Source of the DNA: Pseudomonadota bacterium
GTDB lineage: Bacteria > Desulfobacterota > DSM-4660 > Desulfatiglandales > B25-G16
Direction of reading: 5' to 3'
DNA: 6,451 bases
Assembly: GCA_015223015.1 (NCBI GenBank)
Contig: JADFWK010000257.1
Coordinates: 1 to 6,451, forward strand
Each line of letters begins with the position of its first letter. Position 1 is the stretch's first letter. A program made the position numbers and the translations under genes. Below the pieces are notes generated by a model. The model was not told the origin of the DNA. It was given only the letters and a program-made list of their open reading frames with translations, and did no database searches. Below, piece by piece: positions 1 through 5,521 of this stretch.

Positions 1-120
1 ATCCTTTGTGGAGTAAATCCCAAATATTTGGCCACTGCAGAACACGGTGGTATTTTTTGTGAGATATCGCCTTTCAGAAACAGCCATTACCTTTTTAAAC
101 CTAAATGCCTCAACTTTTGA
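1..120 (+). other. Possible 3' end of an unidentified gene, or plain non-coding DNA
   Basis: Frame 1 is open from the first base to a TGA at 118-120, 39 codons, ending in the residues KPKCLNF. The other two plus-strand frames close early. The peptide contains CGVNPKYLATAEHGG and matches no family I recognise. A 39-codon open stretch arises easily by chance, so this is only a candidate C-terminus. In related bacteria the gene before this kind of MerR regulator is often ihfA, but the visible residues do not look like an IHF subunit. If it is not coding, this stretch is simply the upstream region of the MerR gene. Confidence 0.15.
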
Positions 121-148
121 ACGTTACCAAGAACTTTAGGCATTTTAG
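101..148 (+). repeat. Imperfect inverted repeat upstream of the MerR gene
   Basis: AAATGCCT at 103-110 is the exact reverse complement of AGGCATTT at 138-145. Flanking CTA/TAG bases extend the match with one bulged T. The arms are 27 bases apart. The right arm runs into the phased repeat block, so the element could be an operator half-site pair or a stem in the transcript. No T-tract follows, so it does not look like an intrinsic terminator. Confidence 0.4.
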
Positions 149-185
149 TTCATTTTAGTTCACTTTAGTTCACTTTATAAGTTCT
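130..185 (+). repeat. Phased 10-bp direct repeats flanked by a 7-bp inverted repeat
   Basis: Five copies of A(C/T)TTTA(G/T) begin at 133, 142, 152, 162 and 172, giving spacings of 9, 10, 10 and 10 bases. The inner units read CATTTTAGTT, CATTTTAGTT and CACTTTAGTT, and the last is altered to CACTTTATAA. The block lies between AGAACTT (130-136) and its exact reverse complement AAGTTCT (179-185). Repetition at about one helical turn puts the T-tracts on one face of the DNA, as in intrinsically curved DNA or an array of operator sites. It ends six bases before the MerR start codon, so control of that gene is the natural guess. The function is inferred; the repeat itself is plain to see. Confidence 0.7.
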
Positions 186-190
186 ATAAG
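176..190 (+). promoter_or_regulatory. Doubled TATAAG (-10-like) immediately before the MerR start
   Basis: TATAAG occurs at 176-181 and again at 185-190, separated by TTC, and the ATG follows directly at 191. TATAAG is a five-of-six match to the sigma-70 -10 box. The best upstream -35 candidate is poor (TTTAGT at 154-159, 16-base spacer). If the first copy is the -10 box, transcription would begin at about 188-191 and the message would be leaderless. No Shine-Dalgarno sequence is visible before this ATG, which fits that reading but does not prove it. Confidence 0.3.
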
Positions 191-520
191 ATGTACATCC
201 CGGACGATAAGCGCTATTTCAGGATCGGTGAGGTTAGCCGGATAGTTGGGGTAAAACCCTATGTCCTTCGCTACTGGGAGTCAGAGTTCCCCACCCTGAG
301 GCCGAAAAGGGCAGACTCCCATCAGCGCGTGTATAGGCGGGAGGATATTGAGACCCTCGGAGCGATAAAAAAGCTCCTCTACGAAGAAAAGCTCACCATA
401 GCAGGTGCCAAGAATAGGCTCAAGGCTATGAAAAAGGGTGATGGGACCGCTGTTCCTCAGGGTGATATCTTGGCAGAAATCAAAGAAGAACTCCACCAAA
501 TCCTGAAAATCCTTGAGTAA
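191..520 (+). CDS. MerR-family transcriptional regulator, short form
   Basis: A 109-residue DNA-binding regulator of the MerR superfamily. Residues 10-33 (FRIGEVSRIVGVKPYVLRYW and on to EFP) are the winged helix-turn-helix, with the family's typical RYWE at 27-30. Residues 36-50 (LRPKR ... QRVYRR) form the wing. Residues 51-82 hold the second helical pair, including LLYEEKLTIAGAKNRL. The final 20 or so residues (ILAEIKEELHQILKILE) form a heptad-like amphipathic helix for dimerisation. There is no effector domain and no cysteine, so metal or redox sensing of the MerR/SoxR kind is unlikely. This short type is common in Desulfobacterota near pheT-ihfA; its target is unknown to me. ATG 191 is the only sensible start: upstream the frame stays open only to a TAG at 146-148 and offers no start codon. 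No Shine-Dalgarno site is visible. The gene stands 241 bases before hisC and may be transcribed separately. Confidence 0.92.
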   Translation: MYIPDDKRYFRIGEVSRIVGVKPYVLRYWESEFPTLRPKRADSHQRVYRREDIETLGAIKKLLYEEKLTIAGAKNRLKAMKKGDGTAVPQGDILAEIKEELHQILKILE

Positions 521-594
521 GTTTTATCACCTTGATATCCCTCTTTACGTTCCATCCATACCGACCCAGGATCAGACTCTAACACTCCCTTTGT

Positions 595-638
595 TTAACC
601 TTGCCCAGTCAGTTAATACGTCCTGCTTACGAGGTTAA
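595..638 (+). repeat. Weak inverted repeat in the merR-hisC spacer
   Basis: TTAACCT at 595-601 and AGGTTAA at 632-638 are exact reverse complements, 30 bases apart. There is no T-tract behind the second arm. It may be an operator or a weak RNA stem, or chance. The rest of the 521-761 spacer is pyrimidine-rich on the plus strand, and I see no RNA gene and no convincing terminator for the MerR gene in it. Confidence 0.2.
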
Positions 639-709
639 CGATACAAACCCAATGAACACAACAAACGCAACAGACCCCCATTGGAACAGTTTTCCCTCTC
701 CAATTCACC

Positions 710-738
710 TTTACTTTTCCTTACGCGTCCTTTATAAG
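710..738 (+). promoter_or_regulatory. Candidate sigma-70 promoter of hisC-cmk
   Basis: A -35 box TTTACT (710-715, four of six) and a -10 box TATAAG (733-738, five of six) are separated by 17 bases, the optimal spacing. Transcription would begin near 745, giving a leader of about 17 bases before the hisC ATG. A purine-rich GAGAGA at 750-755, six bases before the ATG, can serve as ribosome binding site. The nine bases CTTTATAAG here are identical to 173-181 upstream of the MerR gene. Confidence 0.42.
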
Positions 739-761
739 AAACCAAAAAAGAGAGATTCACC

Positions 762-1850
762 ATGAAACAATTAATCAGAAAATGCGTTGAAAGCTTGACC
801 CCGTATCCGCCAGGAAAACCGATAGAGGAACTTGAGAGAGAGCTCGGGATATTCGGTTCCATAAAACTGGCCTCAAATGAGAATCCATTAGGCCCCTCAC
901 CCAAAGCTATAAGGGCAATTACCGAAAACCTGAATAAAATCCACCAGTACCCTGACGCCGATGCCTATTATTTGAAAGAGAAACTGGCCAATAAGTTCGG
1001 GTTGCCCATGAGCAGAATCTTGGTGGGTAATGGAGCAGATGAACTCATAGAATTGGTTGTACACACCTTTCTCTCGCCTGATGAGGAGGTTATCATTCCC
1101 CAGCATGCCTTCTTACTTTATGAAACATTTGTGAAAAGTTTTGACGGAAAAGTAGTCACAGTGCCCCTCACAGATTTCTCTGTCAACCTGCCAGCTATGA
1201 TCAAGGCAGTATCTGCTAGTACAAAGATTGTTTTCGTCAATAACCCGCAGAATCCTACTGGAAAGGCCCTTGCTAAGGAGGAGATCGACCGTTTCCTAAA
1301 CGCCCTTCCCCCGGATGTGATCGTTGTTTTAGATGAGGCCTATATAGAATTTGCCACCGATCCAAACATTGTCAGCGGATTGGAACTCTTGGATTCATAC
1401 CCCCTCCTTGTGGTACTGCGAACCTTTTCAAAGATCTACGGATTGGCTGGGCTCAGGATTGGTTATGGGTTTGCCTCGGAGATGATAACAGAGGGTATCA
1501 ATAGGGTCAGACAGCCCTTTAATGTAAATTATATGGCCCAGGTCGGGGCCCTGGCCGCGCTCGACGATGATGGGTTTGTGAAAAAGACACTAAGCCTTAC
1601 CAGGGAAGGTCTTGCATTCCTCTATGCTCAGTTGGATCGGATGGGTCTTGAGTATATCCCCACCCAGACCAATTTTTTCCTCCTCAAAACACCCCTGGGT
1701 GCACAAGAAACCTACCAGCGTATGCTCAAGCAAGGGGTTATCATCCGCCCGATGGATAGCTACGGATTAAAGGATCATATCAGGGTGACTGTAGGCCTCC
1801 CTGAAGAGAATGAGCGCTTTATCAATACCCTGGAAAAGATCCTCTTTTGA
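762..1850 (+). CDS. hisC: Histidinol-phosphate aminotransferase (possibly also aromatic aminotransferase)
   Basis: A 362-residue PLP-dependent fold-type I aminotransferase. It swaps an amino group between glutamate/2-oxoglutarate and imidazole-acetol phosphate/histidinol phosphate in histidine synthesis; members of this family often also transaminate phenylpyruvate or hydroxyphenylpyruvate. Visible signatures in order are SNENPLGPSP (38-47), YPDADAYYLKEKL (63-75), GNGADELIE (89-97), NNPQNPTG (160-167), DEAY (191-194), the PLP-binding Lys224 in TFSKIYGLAGLRIGYG (221-236), Arg232 for the cofactor phosphate, and Arg341 in IRVTVG for the substrate carboxylate. Length and motifs are complete. The start is set by ATG 762 with GAGAGA six bases upstream. 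The stop is one base before cmk, so the two are co-transcribed. No other his gene is in the window, and the cmk linkage recalls the aromatic-pathway copy of hisC found next to tyrA-aroA-cmk-rpsA in other Proteobacteria. Substrate preference cannot be read from the sequence. Confidence 0.95.
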   Translation: MKQLIRKCVESLTPYPPGKPIEELERELGIFGSIKLASNENPLGPSPKAIRAITENLNKIHQYPDADAYYLKEKLANKFGLPMSRILVGNGADELIELVVHTFLSPDEEVIIPQHAFLLYETFVKSFDGKVVTVPLTDFSVNLPAMIKAVSASTKIVFVNNPQNPTGKALAKEEIDRFLNALPPDVIVVLDEAYIEFATDPNIVSGLELLDSYPLLVVLRTFSKIYGLAGLRIGYGFASEMITEGINRVRQPFNVNYMAQVGALAALDDDGFVKKTLSLTREGLAFLYAQLDRMGLEYIPTQTNFFLLKTPLGAQETYQRMLKQGVIIRPMDSYGLKDHIRVTVGLPEENERFINTLEKILF

Positions 1851-1851
1851 A

Positions 1852-2520
1852 ATGAACCATGTGATCACCATAGATGGACCAACAGGGTCTGGAAAGAGTA
1901 CAGTCAGTCGCCTCCTGGCAAAAAGGCTTAGCTACCCTTACCTGGATACAGGAGCGATGTACCGTGTTGTTGCGCTCGCTCGCAAACGGACTGGCATAGG
2001 ATTGCACGATGAAGCGTCCATTTCCAAAATCTGTAGTGAGCTCGACATACGCTTTGTCCCGGAAGGTGATGCAACCAAAGTCTACCTGGGTGATGAGGAT
2101 ATTTCGGAGGCGATCAGGGAGCCCGATATAGATTTGCTGGCATCCGATGTGTCGGCACTGGAAGTGGTCAGAGCGGCAATGACCAGGCTTCAGAGAAAAA
2201 TCGGCTCTCAGGGCCCCCTGGTAGCTGAGGGTCGTGATATGGGAACCGTAGTTTTTCCAGACGCTCAGCATAAATTCTATGTTCATGCATCGTTAGAGGT
2301 GCGGGTCGATCGCAGGTTCCAGGAACGACTCAGCAGAGGAGAGCCCATCTCACGGGAAAAGGTAAAAGAAGATCTCATCAGGCGAGACGACCAGGACATG
2401 AATCGCTCCCTTGCCCCCCTCAAGCCAGCCAAAGATGCCACCATCATCGACACCACGGAACTAACCCTGGATCAGGTTGTTGAGAAAATACTTATCTACT
2501 TGGGGTCACATGTTAATTAG
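1852..2520 (+). CDS. cmk: (d)CMP kinase (cytidylate kinase)
   Basis: A 222-residue cytosolic kinase that phosphorylates CMP and dCMP with ATP, recycling pyrimidine nucleotides; 222 residues is typical of bacterial Cmk. The P-loop is DGPTGSGKST (8-17) with Lys15. The CMP-binding DTGAMYR lies at 32-38, the GRD of AEGRDMGTVVFPDA at 127-129, and the lid-region RRDDQDMNR at 177-185 with PLKPAKDATIIDTT behind it. I chose ATG 1852 because the family starts a few residues before the P-loop strand. The in-frame ATG at 1810 would add 14 unrelated residues and overlap hisC by 41 bases. The ATG is one base after the hisC stop. The only purine-rich site, GGAAAAG at 1832-1838, is rather distant, so translation is probably coupled to hisC. 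The usual Desulfobacterota followers (ispH, rpsA) are not next to it here. Confidence 0.97.
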   Translation: MNHVITIDGPTGSGKSTVSRLLAKRLSYPYLDTGAMYRVVALARKRTGIGLHDEASISKICSELDIRFVPEGDATKVYLGDEDISEAIREPDIDLLASDVSALEVVRAAMTRLQRKIGSQGPLVAEGRDMGTVVFPDAQHKFYVHASLEVRVDRRFQERLSRGEPISREKVKEDLIRRDDQDMNRSLAPLKPAKDATIIDTTELTLDQVVEKILIYLGSHVN

Positions 2521-2526
2521 GACTTA

Positions 2527-2539
2527 GGGGCTTCGCCCC
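2527..2539 (+). terminator. GC hairpin after cmk, weak terminator candidate
   Basis: GGGGC (2527-2531) and GCCCC (2535-2539) form a five-pair GC stem with a TTC loop, starting seven bases after the cmk stop codon. No T-tract follows, so it is not a standard intrinsic terminator; it could mark the mRNA 3' end after processing or Rho action. CCCCAA at 2536-2541 could alternatively pair with TTGGGG at 2500-2505 inside the end of cmk. Confidence 0.4.
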
Positions 2540-2677
2540 AATTGGAGTATCTGATTATTGGAATTGAAGCCGGTTGGGATTCTTCTCTTTATTGCCAACA
2601 TGCTCTTTATCTTGTTAGCCTTGCCTTACAGGCGAATATGCAAAATAAATTTTTTTCGGAACAAATCAAGGTAGGTA

Positions 2678-2704
2678 TTGACAAAGTATTTTTTTCCATA
2701 TAAG
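2678..2704 (+). promoter_or_regulatory. Sigma-70 promoter candidate upstream of the small ORF and PilZ gene
   Basis: TTGACA at 2678-2683 is a perfect -35 box. TATAAG at 2699-2704 is a five-of-six -10 box with a 15-base spacer; TAAGAG at 2701-2706 gives a 17-base spacer but a poorer match. The surrounding DNA is AT-rich with a seven-T run inside the spacer. Transcription from about 2711 would leave roughly 330 bases before the PilZ gene, and that stretch includes the possible small ORF at 2827. It is the best promoter in the 518-base gap. Confidence 0.5.
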
Positions 2705-2801
2705 AGTAAAGACTATGTATTTCCATCGCCTTTGCAAAGCTACATTCTCTTAAACTTGGCTTTATAACCTATAGAAACTTTTTCAAGGCGTTCTGGAATG
2801 A

Positions 2802-2815
2802 GAGATCAGAATCTC
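2802..2815 (+). repeat. Small perfect stem-loop before a ribosome-binding-like GGGG
   Basis: GAGAT (2802-2806), loop CAGA, then ATCTC (2811-2815) make a perfect five-pair hairpin. GGGG at 2816-2819 follows at once, and an ATG begins at 2827, seven bases after it. The hairpin could affect access to that ribosome binding site. It is short, so chance is possible. Confidence 0.3.
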
Positions 2816-2826
2816 GGGGCAGATAC

Positions 2827-2991
2827 ATGACAAAGGTTTACCTCATCCTTAACGCAGTGTCAGAGCTTCCTGACAGTAATCCTTTTGCGAAAGATGTTTA
2901 TACCAGGGTCTTTCCGGTCTTCAGCATGTTTTTGAGAGAGGGGACGTTCTGCGTCTTTACTCCGGGTGATTTTTTGTACCACAGCGGTTAG
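2827..2991 (+). CDS. Candidate small ORF, 54 residues, unknown function
   Basis: ATG 2827 opens a 54-residue frame ending at TAG 2989-2991. It begins MTKVYLILNAVSELPDSNPF and ends FTPGDFLYHSG. I recognise no family, signal peptide or membrane segment. Points in favour are a GGGG ribosome-binding-like site seven bases upstream, a good promoter about 120 bases upstream, a varied protein-like composition, and third codon positions that I count as 30 of 54 G or C although the surrounding spacer is AT-rich. It ends 47 bases before the PilZ gene, so the two could share a transcript. The frame is also open back to 2710 but without a usable start codon, so a decayed longer gene is another reading. 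Its frame differs from that of the PilZ gene, so it is not simply a missed N-terminus. Confidence 0.3.
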   Translation: MTKVYLILNAVSELPDSNPFAKDVYTRVFPVFSMFLREGTFCVFTPGDFLYHSG

Positions 2992-3038
2992 TTGAAAAGG
3001 GCAGTTCAATAAGTTCCGTGGAAATAGGGGCGGCGTAA

Positions 3039-5135
3039 ATGGCTGGGAATAGATCAACACATACCTTCCCCCAAAAGGAGCAATCTACCAGACGTGCCAC
3101 TGGAGACGAATACCGACTTCCACCGTGGCTCTTCCAGCACGAGGAGCTTATCCATGATCTTGAAAGTGCCGACTTCGTTGATCAAGAGACCCTGACCAAT
3201 ATGCTCAATCATGTCCATTTTATGGATGGATATGTTTTTGCCCACCTCCGTCATCGGAAACATGAAGACGGTATTCTTGTTAAAGTCCGTCCTGAGCCCT
3301 GCCTCGGCAAAGACCTCACCTGTCGCTGGCCAAATGAAACCTCTTCAGGTCTCGAACTAGAGAACTATCAATTCCTCAATATTGTCATTGATGATGGTTC
3401 CTCTATGATACTGGTACCGGCCGTATTGCAAGAGATAGACAGAGGCGGCCTTACCGTTCAATTACCCTCCACCAGCTATATCGTAGGGCAACGCCAGGCA
3501 AGGCGGTATCCCTGCCACGAGGTGGTCGTTGAGTTAATCCAGAGCGGGTTTCAGGCTCACGGTGAGTTACTGGATTTTAGCCCCGTGGGATTCCGGATCA
3601 AAATCGACTCACAGTCATCTGATTCCCTACACTGGTTAAATTCAGATGCATTAGTCACCATTCATTTGCGGCACGGGCAAAAGATTTTCTTTTCTGGCCT
3701 GTGTCGGTGTATACGTGAGCGGGGCGGCCTTACAGACAAGGAGATTGTGGCTGCCCCAGTGGAAGAAAAAATCACCCGCTTCAAGAGAAAGCGGATGCGC
3801 AATCCCCGGCAGCAGTTGGTTCCATCGCCTACTCTTATTTTCAATCATCCGCTTTTGAATAAGAGAGTTCAATTAGACATTGCGGATATTTCTACCTCGG
3901 GATTTTCCGTTTATGAAAAGTCAAATCAGGGAGTTCTTTTGCAGGGGATGATCATCCCCGAGCTGATAATCGATTTTGCCGGTGCCGTGAGTATGAAGTG
4001 TTCTGCCCAGGTGATCTACCGCTCTGAGGAAAAAGGAAAAGGCATCCGTTGCGGCCTTTCGATTTTGGATATGGATATCAATACTTACAGCCGTTTAACA
4101 CACATCCTCACCAGTGCCCTGGACCCCCATGCCCGTATTGCCAGCGAGATCGACATGGACGCCCTGTGGGAATTCTTTTTTAAGACAGGGTTTATCTATC
4201 CCACGAAGTATCGCCTCATCCAGTCTCATCGGGAGAATTTCAAAAAAACCTATAAGAAGATTTACCAGGAGAGCCCCGAGATCGAGAAGCATTTCACCTA
4301 CCAGACGAACGGGATGATTTATGGCCATATCTCCATGGTGAGGGCTTACGAGAGGGCCTGGATGATTCATCACCATGCTGCAAGGACTATGGACAACAGG
4401 CGGGCCGGGTTTACCGTGTTGAAACAAATCATGCATTATTTGAATGACATGCATCGCCTGCCCTCTGCAGAAATGGATTATGTGATAAGTTATTTTCGTC
4501 CAGAGAGCATTTTCCCTGATCGAGTTTTTGGAGACTTTGCCAGAACTCTGAATAACCCCCGTGGCTGCTCTATGGATCTATTTTCCTATCTTCCCTATAC
4601 CAGTCTGTCTCTCGGTATGAAACTCCCGGAAGGTTGGTCGCTGAGGGAAAGCTCAAAACTTGACCTATGGGATCTGAAACGGTTTTACAGTCACCATTCC
4701 GGAGGCCTGCTTCTGGATGCCTTTGGTCTGGCTCAAGACGATTCTGGGGGTGAATCTCTAGAAGAAGTTTACAGCCGCTTGGGTTTTTTACGGAACAGAA
4801 CGGCTTACTCTTTAATGCATAAGGATGACCTGAATGCTGTTCTAATTGTTAATCGGTCAAGTCTGGGAATCAATCTCTCTGAACTTTTGAACGGTATCAC
4901 TGTTCTGGTGACCAATTCTGAAGACCTGCCCTGGAATGTGCTCTCCACTGCTATTGCACAATTGACCGGTGTCTATAACATGGAAAGGATCCCGGTTTTG
5001 TTTTATCCCTTCGACTATGTCAAGGCCGAACATGTACCTTATGAGAAGCAATATCAGCTATGGATCTTGAATGTCCGGTACGGAAACGAATACATGGAAT
5101 ACATGCAGAAGAGATTCAGGCTCAGCTATAAGTAA
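3039..5135 (+). CDS. Tandem PilZ-domain protein with C-terminal GNAT-like acyltransferase region
   Basis: A 698-residue soluble protein with no signal peptide or membrane segment, probably a cyclic di-GMP effector. Residues 1-150 are an N-terminal region resembling the small barrel that precedes PilZ in YcgR-like proteins (weak). PilZ 1 carries R152-QAR-R156 and D179-FSPV-G184, matching the RxxxR and (D/N)xSxxG signatures that bind c-di-GMP. PilZ 2 carries R250-KRM-R254 and D283-ISTS-G288, also complete. Residues 375-530 resemble a GNAT fold, with MIYGHISMVRAYERAWMIHHHA (426-447) as the central strands and RRAGFT (454-459) as a degenerate version of the acyl-CoA loop RxxGx(G/A). Residues 535-695 may be a second, diverged GNAT lobe. 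The GNAT assignment rests on pattern recognition only. If it is right, c-di-GMP may gate transfer of an acyl group to an unknown acceptor. ATG 3039 follows AGGGG (3026-3030) by eight bases. The gene stands alone or with the small ORF before it. Confidence 0.9.
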   Translation: MAGNRSTHTFPQKEQSTRRATGDEYRLPPWLFQHEELIHDLESADFVDQETLTNMLNHVHFMDGYVFAHLRHRKHEDGILVKVRPEPCLGKDLTCRWPNETSSGLELENYQFLNIVIDDGSSMILVPAVLQEIDRGGLTVQLPSTSYIVGQRQARRYPCHEVVVELIQSGFQAHGELLDFSPVGFRIKIDSQSSDSLHWLNSDALVTIHLRHGQKIFFSGLCRCIRERGGLTDKEIVAAPVEEKITRFKRKRMRNPRQQLVPSPTLIFNHPLLNKRVQLDIADISTSGFSVYEKSNQGVLLQGMIIPELIIDFAGAVSMKCSAQVIYRSEEKGKGIRCGLSILDMDINTYSRLTHILTSALDPHARIASEIDMDALWEFFFKTGFIYPTKYRLIQSHRENFKKTYKKIYQESPEIEKHFTYQTNGMIYGHISMVRAYERAWMIHHHAARTMDNRRAGFTVLKQIMHYLNDMHRLPSAEMDYVISYFRPESIFPDRVFGDFARTLNNPRGCSMDLFSYLPYTSLSLGMKLPEGWSLRESSKLDLWDLKRFYSHHSGGLLLDAFGLAQDDSGGESLEEVYSRLGFLRNRTAYSLMHKDDLNAVLIVNRSSLGINLSELLNGITVLVTNSEDLPWNVLSTAIAQLTGVYNMERIPVLFYPFDYVKAEHVPYEKQYQLWILNVRYGNEYMEYMQKRFRLSYK

Positions 5136-5521
5136 CGTTTATCCTGCGCCTTTCCCGCCCTTTTTTTGATTGCCCCTAAATGCTTTCTTCACTCACTGTG
5201 AACTCCGTCTTTCGATTACCAAATGAAACACACCTCACAGAAAATCGATTAATTCAAAACAACCCCCTATGTAGGCCCTTCTCAGCAATAATGAGAATTC
5301 GAGCTGATACAACCATCTCGGGATTAGCAGACACTGACGGCATGGTTCATAGAAAAACTATTTTCAAAATAGATTTGAAGAATACAAGAGACAGGGAACC
5401 CTCGTGCAATCGGTCAGGAAGGGCGGGCTCAGCAGCATATTTGAGGCTGGAAGAAGCTGAATGGCAGGGCCGGGTAAGCGTGTTTGGGGTTATGCGTGGT
5501 AAGCATCAGCCGCAAAGACCG
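5136..5521. other. Convergent intergenic spacer, no gene supported
   Basis: This 386-base gap separates the 3' ends of the PilZ gene (+) and the radical SAM gene (-). Behind the PilZ stop there is a seven-T run at 5161-5167, but I see no hairpin before it, so it is not a convincing terminator. I find no tRNA-like T-arm, no direct repeat array and no promoter worth calling. An open frame on the plus strand crosses the gap but runs antisense into the radical SAM gene, and I do not accept it. The AT-rich palindrome at 5358-5372 is listed separately. Confidence 0.6.
5353..5372 (-). terminator. AT-rich palindrome with T-tract, possible terminator of the radical SAM gene
   Basis: CTATTTT (5358-5364), a central C, and AAAATAG (5366-5372) form a perfect seven-base inverted repeat. 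Read on the minus strand it is followed directly by TTTTT, the order expected of an intrinsic terminator, and it lies about 150 bases past the radical SAM stop codon. The stem is mostly A-T and has almost no loop, so it would be weak. On the plus strand no T-tract follows closely, so it would act only for the minus-strand gene. Confidence 0.3.

Noticed and set aside
521..761. tRNA gene behind the MerR regulator, as seen in some relatives
   Set aside because: No GGTTCRANNCC T-arm, acceptor pairing or anticodon arm could be found on either strand in this spacer.
1810..1851. Upstream in-frame ATG as an alternative cmk start
   Set aside because: It adds 14 residues that no Cmk has and overlaps hisC by 41 bases; ATG 1852 puts the P-loop strand at the usual position.
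1822..2286. 154-codon open frame on the minus strand across cmk
   Set aside because: It lies entirely opposite the end of hisC and the conserved P-loop and GRD regions of cmk; it is a shadow of the real coding frame.
2725..2775. GCAAAGCTAC near 2734-2743, recalling the GCAAAGCC segment of the c-di-GMP-I (GEMM) riboswitch
   Set aside because: The matching GGCAAACC half, the intervening hairpin and the GGTTGCCG-like closing segment are not present in order, so the full aptamer cannot be built. The location before a PilZ gene made it worth checking.
2860..3060. 66-codon open frame on the minus strand upstream of the PilZ gene
   Set aside because: It has no ribosome binding site, no recognisable domain, overlaps the PilZ start, and is opposite the better-supported small ORF.
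4095..4454. 119-codon open frame on the minus strand inside the PilZ-GNAT gene
   Set aside because: It is antisense to a well-supported coding region, has odd composition and no recognisable domain.
5136..5200. Intrinsic terminator of the PilZ gene at the seven-T run 5161-5167
   Set aside because: The bases before the run are pyrimidine-rich and cannot form a stable stem, so a T-tract alone does not support the call.
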